Virus record (IMG/VR): IMGVR_UViG_3300047509_000106
Location: 1-64,000 of that record
Length of the DNA: 64,000 nucleotides
Direction: 5' to 3' (one strand)
Origin: a virus
Part shown: positions 1 to 7,166 of the stretch, one piece after another
How positions within the stretch are numbered: the stretch's first letter is position 1
How the letters are laid out: the number at the start of each line of letters is the position of its first letter
Translations under genes and position numbers: made by a program
The notes under the pieces: generated by a model
Told to the model about the DNA's origin: nothing
What the model saw: only the letters and a program-made list of their open reading frames with translations
The model's database searches: none

Positions 1-85
1 CCGTAACGACAGGCCGTTACGGGGTTAAGTTTGCGTGTGTCAAGTGTTTAGGCGATGACCGTAACGACCGTAACGGACCGTAACG
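1..85. repeat. CCGTAACG repeat cluster (hairpin plus three direct repeats)
   Basis: CCGTAACG at 1-8 and its complement CGTTACGG at 15-22 can form a hairpin with a 6-nt loop. ACCGTAACG then occurs three times almost in tandem at 58-66, 67-75 and 77-85. The cluster lies 84 nt before the first early gene. By inference it is a set of protein-binding sites, either an operator or iteron-like; no clear sigma-70 promoter is visible in the rest of the leader. Confidence 0.6.
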
Positions 86-168
86 CTTGACGAGTGTGAA
101 ATTCCCCGGCTCGAACGTATCGACCGGAGATTTTGTGTGAGTGAGTGACTTTATCAGTGAGGTGATTT

Positions 169-1020
169 ATGTCGTGGACACAGAAGGCATCGAAGGGCGG
201 GGACGGCAATTTTGAACGTGCCCCAGCCGGCAATCATCCCGCGGTTCTCATTGGCCTCATCGACATGGGGACGCAAGAGAACAACTACCAGGGCAATGTG
301 ACTTGGCAGCACCGGGCGTACTTTGTGTACGAGCTAGTGATGGAGAAGATGACCACCTTCCCGGGCAAGAACCACATTCTCGCGATCGACCTGACCGTGA
401 GCATGAACGAAAAGGCGAAGCTGAGGAAGTGGGTCGAAGCTCGGACCGGAAAGCAAATCCCCGATGGCGTGGAGTACGACATTTCCCAAGAGCTTGGACA
501 GCCAGTCCTGCTCAACGTCGTGCTGAACAAGGACGGCTACCCGAAGATCGAGAGCGTGGGCAGCGTGCCCAAGGGGATGACCGTGCCAGCGCCGCAGAAC
601 AAGCCGGTCATCATGTCATTGGAAGACTTCAAGGGGACCGGCAGGGTTCCCGAGTTCTGCCCGTGGCTCTACGGGGAGAAACTGGAGGACCACATCAAGC
701 GAGCGCAGGAGATAACCGGCAAGGGAACGAATCAACCAGCGCCGGCTACGGCTCCGCCGTCGGTTGTGCCAGTCCCACCCTCGGGCGCACCCAAGCCGCC
801 ATCGGCAAACGGAGCGCCTGCCCCACCGGCCGCCAATGGGGCGACTGACCGCAAGTTCTGGCTTGATGTTGGCGGCGGCAAGGTCAAGGAGTTCAAGGAA
901 TCCGAGAGCCTGGACGTGTTGACGATGCACGGTGTAGCGCCGGAGTTCGCGATGGTGTTGCTTGAGGGCACCAATGAATGGAAGCCGGCAGCATCGTTCG
1001 GCATGAAGACGGCGTTTTGA
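169..1020 (+). CDS. Phage ssDNA-binding/recombination-associated protein (putative)
   Basis: 283 residues. The N-terminal half (HPAVLIGLIDMGTQ, then FVYELVMEK) resembles the phage SSB-like proteins that often precede nucleases in early operons. Residues about 185-225 are a Pro/Ala-rich linker. The C-terminal 50 residues (FWLDVGGG to EWKPAASFG) form a separate small domain with a GYF_2-like look. The start has a good Shine-Dalgarno site (GAGGTGATTT before ATG). It is followed directly by a VRR-NUC nuclease, which supports a role in DNA replication or recombination. The family match is from memory; function is inferred. Confidence 0.55.
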   Translation: MSWTQKASKGGDGNFERAPAGNHPAVLIGLIDMGTQENNYQGNVTWQHRAYFVYELVMEKMTTFPGKNHILAIDLTVSMNEKAKLRKWVEARTGKQIPDGVEYDISQELGQPVLLNVVLNKDGYPKIESVGSVPKGMTVPAPQNKPVIMSLEDFKGTGRVPEFCPWLYGEKLEDHIKRAQEITGKGTNQPAPATAPPSVVPVPPSGAPKPPSANGAPAPPAANGATDRKFWLDVGGGKVKEFKESESLDVLTMHGVAPEFAMVLLEGTNEWKPAASFGMKTAF

Positions 1021-1027
1021 GGTCGCA

Positions 1028-1411
1028 ATGGGAATGCGCGTGAGTCCAGATATGGAGCGGAAGTTACTTGAGTTAGCCGGGGAGGTTCCTTTGCCTCCCC
1101 CGGTTGACCTGGACGCTTCGGAGAAGCAATTTCAAGCCGATGTAGTGAAGTACGCCAAGCGATGCGGCTGGGAAGACGTGTACCACACGTTCAACTCGAA
1201 ACGCTCTTCGCCTGGATTCCCCGATTGCGTATTCGGACGCCAGCACAGAGCGCCGCACTTAATGGTTGCGGAGTTGAAAGTCGGAGACAACGAGCCAACG
1301 GATGATCAGCAACGATGGCTCAATTACTTCTTGTTGGCAGGAGTGCCGACCTACGTTTGGCGTCCTGAACACTGGCCAGACATCAAAAGGATTTTGGAGG
1401 AAGGAACATGA
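1028..1411 (+). CDS. VRR-NUC domain nuclease
   Basis: 127 residues. It shows the VRR-NUC (PD-(D/E)xK superfamily) layout: EKQFQADVVKYAKRCGW, then the active-site strands GFPDCVF and MVAELKV, then a QQRWL helix. These stand-alone phage nucleases are thought to cut branched or Holliday-type DNA. The Shine-Dalgarno site GAGGTCGCA overlaps the end of the upstream gene, and the stop overlaps the next start, so translation is coupled. Substrate is not known. Confidence 0.85.
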   Translation: MGMRVSPDMERKLLELAGEVPLPPPVDLDASEKQFQADVVKYAKRCGWEDVYHTFNSKRSSPGFPDCVFGRQHRAPHLMVAELKVGDNEPTDDQQRWLNYFLLAGVPTYVWRPEHWPDIKRILEEGT

Positions 1412-1647
1412 CTAAGAGTTGCCTCCATTGCAAAAAGCCACGCGGTTGTGGCGGGTGTCGCGGGCTCTGTTACCAGTGCTACAATCGCCGGCAAATCCGT
1501 GTGATGTACCCAGCGCAATACACGAAGCCGGCATCGTTGGCAGTTACAGCGGCCGAATTGGACGCGCTGGAAGCGGAGCAGCTGGCGACGATGCCGGCGA
1601 GTGTGCGGCGTGATGACCATGAGATTTTTAAGGCGAGCGGGCGATGA
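1408..1647 (+). CDS. Small Cys-rich zinc-binding protein
   Basis: 79 residues with an N-terminal cysteine cluster (CLHCKKPRGCGGC, then CYQC), probably a zinc ribbon. Its start overlaps the nuclease stop and its stop overlaps the methyltransferase start (ATGA), so it belongs to the same translation-coupled early operon. No specific function recognised. Confidence 0.7.
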   Translation: MTKSCLHCKKPRGCGGCRGLCYQCYNRRQIRVMYPAQYTKPASLAVTAAELDALEAEQLATMPASVRRDDHEIFKASGR

Positions 1648-3059
1648 ACGGCGGAGCGGATTGTCGGAAGATCCCCGAATTGGCAAATGGAGTTGGGTGC
1701 GGTGTTCATTCAGTCGCAACAGATACCGAAACTCGACCGGGGGGGCACGGATTGCTAGGTCTCGTCGCTGATGTTCCGCTGAAAGCGCCATTCCCCTATC
1801 CCGGCGGAAAGAGTCGCGTTGCCGATCTCATTTGGGATCGATTCGGAAACGTCGATAACTTCATCGAACCGTTTTGCGGGACGCTCGCCGTGACATTGCG
1901 CCGGCCCGCCGAACACTTCGCGGACGGCTACCGGGTGGAAACAGTGAACGACGCGAATCATTACATCGTGAATTTCTGGCGCGCGGTGAAATATGCGCCC
2001 GATGCCGTCGCGGAATGGGCCGACTGGCCAGTCATGGAGTCCGACTTGCACGCGCGGCATAAATGGCTCGTTCGGTCGCAAGAGGTAGCCAGCTGGCGGG
2101 AGAAGATGCGGACGGACCCGGAGGCTTTCGATGCGAAGATTGCGGGCTGGTGGGTGTGGGGCCAGTGCTGTTGGATTGGCGGGGCGTGGTGCAATGACGT
2201 TCGGACGGACTATGTGCAAATGCCGCAAATCACCAATGCACGAGACATCGGCGCTGGCGTGAATCGTGACACGGACGACGGCGCAGATAGCGAACGCCGT
2301 CCGTCGTTCTCGTTCAACAATCTCGGCCCGGGCGTCCGCCGCGATCACACGCTGGACGAATGCGACCATCACAAGCGGCCGGTTATCGCTAACGACTCGT
2401 CAAAGCACGGGCACGGCATCCACGGCCGACCGCAACTCACCGACGCATTCGACATCGGGCGGGGTGTGAATGCGAGTGCCGCCGACATGCTCAAGCGTCC
2501 GGGTTACAACAACGGAATTGGTTACGGTGTTAACGCAAACGTTGGCGCAACAGTTTGCGATTCCCGCCGCTCTTGGCTCACCAGCTGGATGCGTCGGCTG
2601 TCGGATCGGCTGCGACTCGTCCGCACTTGCTACGGCCATTGGGCTCGAATCTGCGACAGCGATTCGACGCTCACCCGGCTCGGCACGACCGGCGTTTTTC
2701 TCGATCCGCCTTATCCGGCCAATCGTGCCGACACCGGCGAGAAGTCTCGGGACGACACGCTCTATGCGACCGACAAAGGCGCGGACCTGGACAAGCTCCG
2801 CGACGAGGTTCTCGACTGGTGCCGGCGCTGGGGGCAGGACAAGCGGATTCGCGTTGCGATTTGCGGCTACGAAGGCGACGGGTACGAAGCGCTCGAGGCG
2901 GAAGGCTGGACGATCCACGCTTGGGAAGCTGGCGGCGGCTACGCGAATCAGAGACGGTCCGGCAAGGGCAAGAGTGAGAACGCGAAGCGGGAACGGATTT
3001 GGTTCAGCCCGGCTTGCATCAAGGACAATCGACCGAAACCGGCGGAGCTATTCGCGTGA
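1644..3059 (+). CDS. D12-class N6-adenine DNA methyltransferase with repeat insert
   Basis: 471 residues, much longer than the roughly 270-300 usual for Dam-like enzymes. Seen: PYPGGK near residue 52, SAM-binding motif I FIEPFCG at 73-79, and catalytic DPPY near 354. The extra length is an N-terminal leader and a central insert (about 190-310) built from degenerate units of the form P-x-[IL]-x-N/D-x-x-x-I-G-x-G-V: NARDIGAGV, FNNLGPGV, AFDIGRGV, NGIGYGV, with ELANGVGCGV before motif I. The enzyme should methylate adenine in phage or host DNA, for restriction avoidance or regulation. Whether the insert is a target-recognition element is unknown. Confidence 0.9.
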   Translation: MNGGADCRKIPELANGVGCGVHSVATDTETRPGGHGLLGLVADVPLKAPFPYPGGKSRVADLIWDRFGNVDNFIEPFCGTLAVTLRRPAEHFADGYRVETVNDANHYIVNFWRAVKYAPDAVAEWADWPVMESDLHARHKWLVRSQEVASWREKMRTDPEAFDAKIAGWWVWGQCCWIGGAWCNDVRTDYVQMPQITNARDIGAGVNRDTDDGADSERRPSFSFNNLGPGVRRDHTLDECDHHKRPVIANDSSKHGHGIHGRPQLTDAFDIGRGVNASAADMLKRPGYNNGIGYGVNANVGATVCDSRRSWLTSWMRRLSDRLRLVRTCYGHWARICDSDSTLTRLGTTGVFLDPPYPANRADTGEKSRDDTLYATDKGADLDKLRDEVLDWCRRWGQDKRIRVAICGYEGDGYEALEAEGWTIHAWEAGGGYANQRRSGKGKSENAKRERIWFSPACIKDNRPKPAELFA

Positions 3060-3085
3060 ACATCTTCGACGCACTAACTGAGTAG
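3056..3085 (+). other. Nine-codon remnant resembling the start of the next regulator
   Basis: GTG at 3056 overlaps the methyltransferase stop (GTGA) and encodes MNIFDALTE before a TAG. The winged-helix gene at 3292 begins MNLFDALPN. The similarity at DNA and protein level suggests a duplicated or displaced gene start, with the 3092-3292 gene lying between the two copies. It may simply be a reinitiation peptide. Confidence 0.4.
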
Positions 3086-3091
3086 GCGAGC

Positions 3092-3292
3092 ATGAACGAA
3101 CGCATCGGCTACGACGAATTGCTCGAATCGCGAGTGCGCCAACTCCGCGAGATTGATGAACGATTGGAAGCAATCGAAAAAGAATGTCGCAATGGCGGCG
3201 ATCAGCACACCGCATGGAAATTGAGTCATCAACTGCGGGTTGAGATTTCCGTGATGATCGCACGGGCAGAAGCGGAGAGTGAGGCGTTTTGA
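3092..3292 (+). CDS. Small acidic helical protein
   Basis: 66 residues, predicted helical and charged (LLESRVRQLREIDERLEAIEKE). No family recognised. The start is preceded by GGCGAGC, and the stop overlaps the next gene's ATG (TGATG), so it is co-translated with the winged-helix protein. Confidence 0.6.
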   Translation: MNERIGYDELLESRVRQLREIDERLEAIEKECRNGGDQHTAWKLSHQLRVEISVMIARAEAESEAF

Positions 3293-3612
3293 TGAACCTC
3301 TTCGACGCACTCCCGAACCCGCCCGCCGCGATCCCCGGCGCAGCCCCCGGCGCTCGCTTCGCCGGCGCGGACTATGACCACGAGCGCGATCACGCGCGGC
3401 TCACGGGGCAAATCCTGCGCGTGTTCGAGTTGATGCGCGATGGGATGTGGCGGACGCTGGCGGAGATTGAGGCGGCTACGGGCGATCCGCAAGCGAGTGT
3501 GTCAGCTCAGCTCCGACACTTGCGCAAGCGCCGCTGGGGTTCGCACACGGTCAACCGGCGGCACGTTGGCGACGGGTTGTACCTGTATCAGTTGGTGGTG
3601 AATAACGCATAA
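3292..3612 (+). CDS. Winged-helix DNA-binding protein
   Basis: 106 residues. After a Pro/Ala-rich leader, residues about 45-90 read as a winged helix: ILRVFELMRDGMWRTLAEIEAATGDPQASVSAQLRHLRKRRWG, that is, helix, turn helix and recognition helix, then a hydrophobic wing ending DGLYLYQLV. This is a common phage accessory fold. ATG 3292 is chosen over TTG 3289 because it overlaps the previous stop. Target unknown. Confidence 0.7.
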   Translation: MNLFDALPNPPAAIPGAAPGARFAGADYDHERDHARLTGQILRVFELMRDGMWRTLAEIEAATGDPQASVSAQLRHLRKRRWGSHTVNRRHVGDGLYLYQLVVNNA

Positions 3613-3667
3613 ACGACGACCGATATGATAACTTATGTTAAGTTGCAATTTTCACGGGAGAGATGAA

Positions 3668-3898
3668 ATGGCCGTCAAACCACTCACAAGACGAACCATG
3701 ACGCTGAGCGAGTTGCAACTGCGGACGGCGAACTTTCTCCGACTGGTCAAGTTCCAGCTTCGGCGAATGCCCCACCAGGACGGACTCAATGACGAGGAGT
3801 TCATCGCGCAGCAAGTAGAGCCGTTTGAGACCGACATCTATCAGGATCGGCAGATTTTGAAGATGGCACGCAAGGCGAAACGAGGAGAAAGAAAATGA
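3668..3898 (+). CDS. Small basic protein of unknown function
   Basis: 76 residues. The start at 3668 is chosen because GGGAGA lies 7 nt upstream; an in-frame ATG at 3635 has no such site. The protein is Lys/Arg-rich at the C-terminus (KMARKAKRGERK). Its stop overlaps the next start. No family recognised. Confidence 0.65.
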   Translation: MAVKPLTRRTMTLSELQLRTANFLRLVKFQLRRMPHQDGLNDEEFIAQQVEPFETDIYQDRQILKMARKAKRGERK

Positions 3899-4179
3899 GC
3901 GAAGCTAAATGCGAAGGTTGCGGCGCTCGCGACGGTAACTTCAAAAAGATCAATGTGACGAACGGCGTTTTGAATCTTTGTCGGCAGTGTCTTGATGACG
4001 TGAACCGCAAGAATCCAGAGTTGATCGAAATAAGGGCGGCGCTCGCTAAGTGGTGGATTCGCCGCGAACGGCTATCGTCCGATTGCAAGGCCCTTGGAAT
4101 TTCCGGCGACAAGAAAGACAGCGGGCGTTGGGGCGAAGAGTTGGGCATTTACATACTTGACTCATCAAGGGGCGGATGA
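3895..4179 (+). CDS. Zinc-ribbon protein
   Basis: 94 residues with two CxxC knuckles (CEGCGARDGNF and CRQCLDD), a treble-clef or zinc-ribbon pattern as in HNH-like or Zn-finger phage proteins. The C-terminal half is helical with no catalytic histidine pattern. Function unknown. Confidence 0.7.
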   Translation: MSEAKCEGCGARDGNFKKINVTNGVLNLCRQCLDDVNRKNPELIEIRAALAKWWIRRERLSSDCKALGISGDKKDSGRWGEELGIYILDSSRGG

Positions 4180-4437
4180 ATGAAAGTTACTCATAAATTC
4201 CCGGTCGTTTGTGCCTGCCCGGTTGATGCGCGGCAGGACGTTTACGACTGCACTGTCGAAACGAATCGAACCGTGAAAGTTGAGGACATTCTAGCTGCGG
4301 CTCAGCGTGCAACTGCCAAGCCAGCTTTCCAAGAGGACATAACGGAGCGGCTTGCGGCCGATCTTGGCTGTCGAGTGATGACCATTGGACGGCACAGCAA
4401 CGTCGAAACGACGGTGACAAGCGGAGACGATGAGTGA
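4180..4437 (+). CDS. Hypothetical early protein
   Basis: 85 residues, starting immediately after the previous stop and ending in an overlap with the next gene. It has a beta-rich N-terminus (KVTHKFPVVCACPVD) and a helical middle. No family recognised. Confidence 0.6.
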   Translation: MKVTHKFPVVCACPVDARQDVYDCTVETNRTVKVEDILAAAQRATAKPAFQEDITERLAADLGCRVMTIGRHSNVETTVTSGDDE

Positions 4438-5054
4438 TGCTGCTTGTGAGCGGAGCAACGGCAGACATGCGGCGGATTGGCAGCAATCCGCACCTTGGCT
4501 ATCTGTGCGTTCCCGGCGAGGACTTCCGAGCGAAGTTCCTAACCGAATCGGGCTTCGCCTACGCTGCCGACAACGGCTGTTTTGTGGCTCTGGATCGTCG
4601 CCGGTTCCTCAAAATGCTGGGAGAAATTGCGGAGTACCCACGCAAGCCGATTTTCGTGACTGCCCCTGACGTGGTAGCCGACGCGACGGAAACACTGAGA
4701 CGATTTGCCGTGTGGGGGCCGGTGATTCGAGAACTTGGCTTGCCGGTCGCACTCGTCGGACAGGACGGCTTGACTTCCGAGTCTGCACCGTGGGGCCAGT
4801 TCGATGCGTTGTTCGTTGGTGGATCGACAGGATGGAAACTAGGTCGCGATGCAATGGCGCTGGTCGATGAAGCCAAGCAACGCGGGCTATGGGTTCACTT
4901 AGGACGATGCAATTCGTTCCGGCGAGCCAAGTACGCGGAAGCAATCGGTTGCGATTCAATCGACGGCAGCAAATTTAGTCGGTTCGCCACAACGTACATC
5001 CCGAAGATGGTTCGGAAGCTAAACGACTACCGAACGGATGTGAGACTGTTCTGA
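4437..5054 (+). CDS. DpdA-like (queuine/7-deazaguanine transglycosylase family) protein, putative
   Basis: 205 residues. The motif order matches short phage proteins annotated as queuine tRNA-ribosyltransferase-like or DpdA: ADNGCF, then TAPDVVADA, then VALVGQDG, then DALFVGGSTGWKLG, then HLGRCNSFRRAKYAEAIG with DSIDG. In such enzymes a TIM barrel swaps guanine for a 7-deazaguanine, here presumably in phage DNA. No deazaguanine biosynthesis genes (folE, queC, queD, queE) are seen in this window, so the substrate would come from the host. ATG 4437 overlaps the previous stop; GTG 4434 is an alternative. Confidence 0.55.
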   Translation: MLLVSGATADMRRIGSNPHLGYLCVPGEDFRAKFLTESGFAYAADNGCFVALDRRRFLKMLGEIAEYPRKPIFVTAPDVVADATETLRRFAVWGPVIRELGLPVALVGQDGLTSESAPWGQFDALFVGGSTGWKLGRDAMALVDEAKQRGLWVHLGRCNSFRRAKYAEAIGCDSIDGSKFSRFATTYIPKMVRKLNDYRTDVRLF

Positions 5055-5182
5055 TGAGTCAAGTATGTAAGCGCCAAGAGTTGGCCCAGCGATGCGAACC
5101 ACTGAGGGCATTTTGCTCGATCATCTTCGGCGATTTAGACCGGGCCGCGAAAGCAATTGAGGCAGAAGACAAGCTCAGATAA
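5054..5182 (+). CDS. Small hypothetical protein (42 aa)
   Basis: ATG shares its first base with the previous stop (TGATG). The product has helical character (FGDLDRAAKAIEAEDKLR). Coupling to the upstream gene supports expression. No family recognised. Confidence 0.5.
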   Translation: MSQVCKRQELAQRCEPLRAFCSIIFGDLDRAAKAIEAEDKLR

Positions 5183-5227
5183 CGTGGATTATGTCTCGTA
5201 AATGAGAGCAGTGAGGCGCGAAACACT

Positions 5228-5614
5228 ATGAGGCCAAAGATGAAAAGACTGCCGATCCTAATGGTTGATTTCCGTAAGCACGACCAAGCTCGCATTCGTG
5301 AGTTGTTGCGATCCGTCGGCCACGACTGCACAGACGAACAAGCGGAACAGCTACGCGCCATCATGGGGATATTGCCGGAAGACGACAACGAGGCTTTCGG
5401 TAATCTCTGCAACTACGTCGCTCTCGACCTGGAAAAGTCAGATAGATCGCTTACCGAACGGCTAGCCGAACTGAAAGCCGAGTACGACGCGGCAGGCCCG
5501 CAAGTCAGGCAGATTGTCGAGCGCAAAATGCTAATAGCCACGAACACTCAACCCGAGCATCCGAAAGATTGGGATTATCCGTGCCTCTGTGACGAATGCC
5601 GTTCGTGCGGCTGA
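5228..5614 (+). CDS. Hypothetical protein with C-terminal Cys cluster
   Basis: 128 residues, helical and acidic, ending CLCDECRSCG, a probable metal-binding tail. The spacer before it (5183-5227) shares TAAATGAGA and nearby bases with the spacer before 6656, hinting at a repeated leader. Function unknown. Confidence 0.65.
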   Translation: MRPKMKRLPILMVDFRKHDQARIRELLRSVGHDCTDEQAEQLRAIMGILPEDDNEAFGNLCNYVALDLEKSDRSLTERLAELKAEYDAAGPQVRQIVERKMLIATNTQPEHPKDWDYPCLCDECRSCG

Positions 5615-5763
5615 CCCCCGCACTAACCCCGCGAACTTTACGACGGAGGTATAGACGAAAATTGCTGTCGGGAATCCAATCGAACTGCCGGGAGTGTGGC
5701 CGGAAGCGTCAGAACGAATTGAAGCGGAAGCGTAGGCTTGCCGCGTAACTATGTGATGCTCGA

Positions 5764-5976
5764 ATGAGAAGAATTTGCCACAAAATTACGCTCTCTGTTG
5801 AAGTGCCAATCGGCATGATGTTCGAGGACGGCACCGAAGGAACGACGCCGGACCTGACAGAGAGGGCGAACGGACAGTTCTTTGTTGACGTGCGAGGAGC
5901 GAAGCGGATTCGGGCAAAGACCATGAGGGAATTTGTTCGCAAGCTGGAAAAGGACGTTGAGGAGATGTTCTGGTAA
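5764..5976 (+). CDS. Small hypothetical protein
   Basis: 70 residues, beta-rich then helical (REFVRKLEKDVEEMFW). The 149 nt before it hold no other convincing gene; TAACCCCGCGAACTTT there recurs, slightly changed, before 6421. No clear Shine-Dalgarno site. Confidence 0.55.
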   Translation: MRRICHKITLSVEVPIGMMFEDGTEGTTPDLTERANGQFFVDVRGAKRIRAKTMREFVRKLEKDVEEMFW

Positions 5977-5995
5977 CTCCGAACTTGGAGAGGCA

Positions 5996-6394
5996 ATGAG
6001 TCCGACCGATCAAGAGACCTTCTTCGCCGGCGCTGCCAAGTATGGCAATTTGGCGCTGGCGTTTTGGGAAGTGGCGACCGACGCCGATTCGATGCGCGGC
6101 GACCACGAGCAGTACACAAAACTCGCATTCGAGCGGGCCGCAATTGCCGCACGAGAGCAATTGCGTGTCGAACTCGGCCGCGCTTACCGGGCCATTCGTG
6201 GTATGTATACGGCACACGTTGCCGGCGAGAAGATTCCACAATCGACGCTCGCATACCACTCGCCGACGATTGCCGCCGCGATTCGATTTGTCGATGAAGG
6301 CGCGATGGATGGATCGGAGTATTTCGTTGGCAAGCCGGTCGATGTTTTGCATGCGGCTCTGAAACTGGCTGAGGCCGGTAACAAGATCGAATAA
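5996..6394 (+). CDS. Hypothetical helical protein
   Basis: 132 residues, Ala-rich and helical (TFFAGAAKYGNLALAFWEVA; LAFERAAIAAREQLRVELGRAYRAI). The start is supported by GGAGAGG 3 nt upstream. No family recognised. Confidence 0.6.
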   Translation: MSPTDQETFFAGAAKYGNLALAFWEVATDADSMRGDHEQYTKLAFERAAIAAREQLRVELGRAYRAIRGMYTAHVAGEKIPQSTLAYHSPTIAAAIRFVDEGAMDGSEYFVGKPVDVLHAALKLAEAGNKIE

Positions 6395-6420
6395 CCCCGC
6401 TAACTTTGGGAGGATGGGCG

Positions 6421-6612
6421 ATGAGCGACGACAATCAGGAAACACAGACGCGCTGGGTTTGTTTGGACGGGAGTGCGGCGAGCAAGCGCTGCCCAAACGG
6501 CAACCTGATTACGAGCGAACACATGCTTTCGGACGACGGCAAACGATGCCTCGCGTGTGGCGCGAGGAGAGTCCCGAAAGTGCGAGACACGGTGAAGAGT
6601 CAGCCAGAGTAG
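6421..6612 (+). CDS. Small Cys-containing protein
   Basis: 63 residues with four spaced cysteines (WVCLDG, KRCPNG, RCLACGARRV), likely zinc-binding. The start at 6421 follows a GGGAGGA site. A downstream zinc-ribbon gene at 6656 looks related in size and style. Confidence 0.6.
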   Translation: MSDDNQETQTRWVCLDGSAASKRCPNGNLITSEHMLSDDGKRCLACGARRVPKVRDTVKSQPE

Positions 6613-6655
6613 GTCGGATACTCTTTACTATGTGCGGTAAATGAGAAGGTGACAC

Positions 6656-6877
6656 ATGAGAATTTTAGAGATCACGCATCAACACCGAAACGACTTCGAG
6701 GCCGTCATGCTCTGCGAGCATTGCGGACACAAGCAAAAACTCGGCTCGGGCTATCACGACCAGCATTATCACACAAAGGTCATCCCGGCAATGACGTGCG
6801 AGCAGTGCAAGCGAAACCGGGCCGGCGAGATTCCGGCCGAAGAGAATCCATACGGACAGGTTCCGGTGCCAGCATGA
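6656..6877 (+). CDS. Zinc-ribbon protein
   Basis: 73 residues. CEHCGHKQKLGSGYHDQHYH and CEQCKRN give a CxxC...H...CxxC arrangement. Upstream AGAAGGTGA is a fair Shine-Dalgarno site. Its stop overlaps the next ATG. Function unknown. Confidence 0.7.
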   Translation: MRILEITHQHRNDFEAVMLCEHCGHKQKLGSGYHDQHYHTKVIPAMTCEQCKRNRAGEIPAEENPYGQVPVPA

Positions 6878-7119
6878 AGACCGAGAGACAGAGACAAGCG
6901 GCAATCAGACGGAAAGACAATCTGCCCTACCGTTGCGAGTGCGGCGGCGTCATGGAGTACGCCGTTGACTTCGGACGAGTGTTCTCTGTCTGCAAGAAAT
7001 GCACGCCGGTCGTCAATTTGAACACTCGCGGTTGCAAGCCAATGAAGCCAGAGACGGCAGCGGCACTTGGCAAGATGTTCAAGGCCATGCATGAACAGCT
7101 TTCGCGCCTGCCACAATGA
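6874..7119 (+). CDS. Zinc-ribbon protein
   Basis: 81 residues: YRCECGGVMEYAVDFGRVFSVCKKC, a typical CxC...CxxC ribbon, then a helical tail. ATGA overlap with the gene before it. Probably a nucleic-acid or protein adaptor; function not known. Confidence 0.65.
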   Translation: MKTERQRQAAIRRKDNLPYRCECGGVMEYAVDFGRVFSVCKKCTPVVNLNTRGCKPMKPETAAALGKMFKAMHEQLSRLPQ

Positions 7120-7166
7120 CCGATAGTAAACCTTCCGTTAAGTCGCAAAACTGAGGCAACAGCCCA

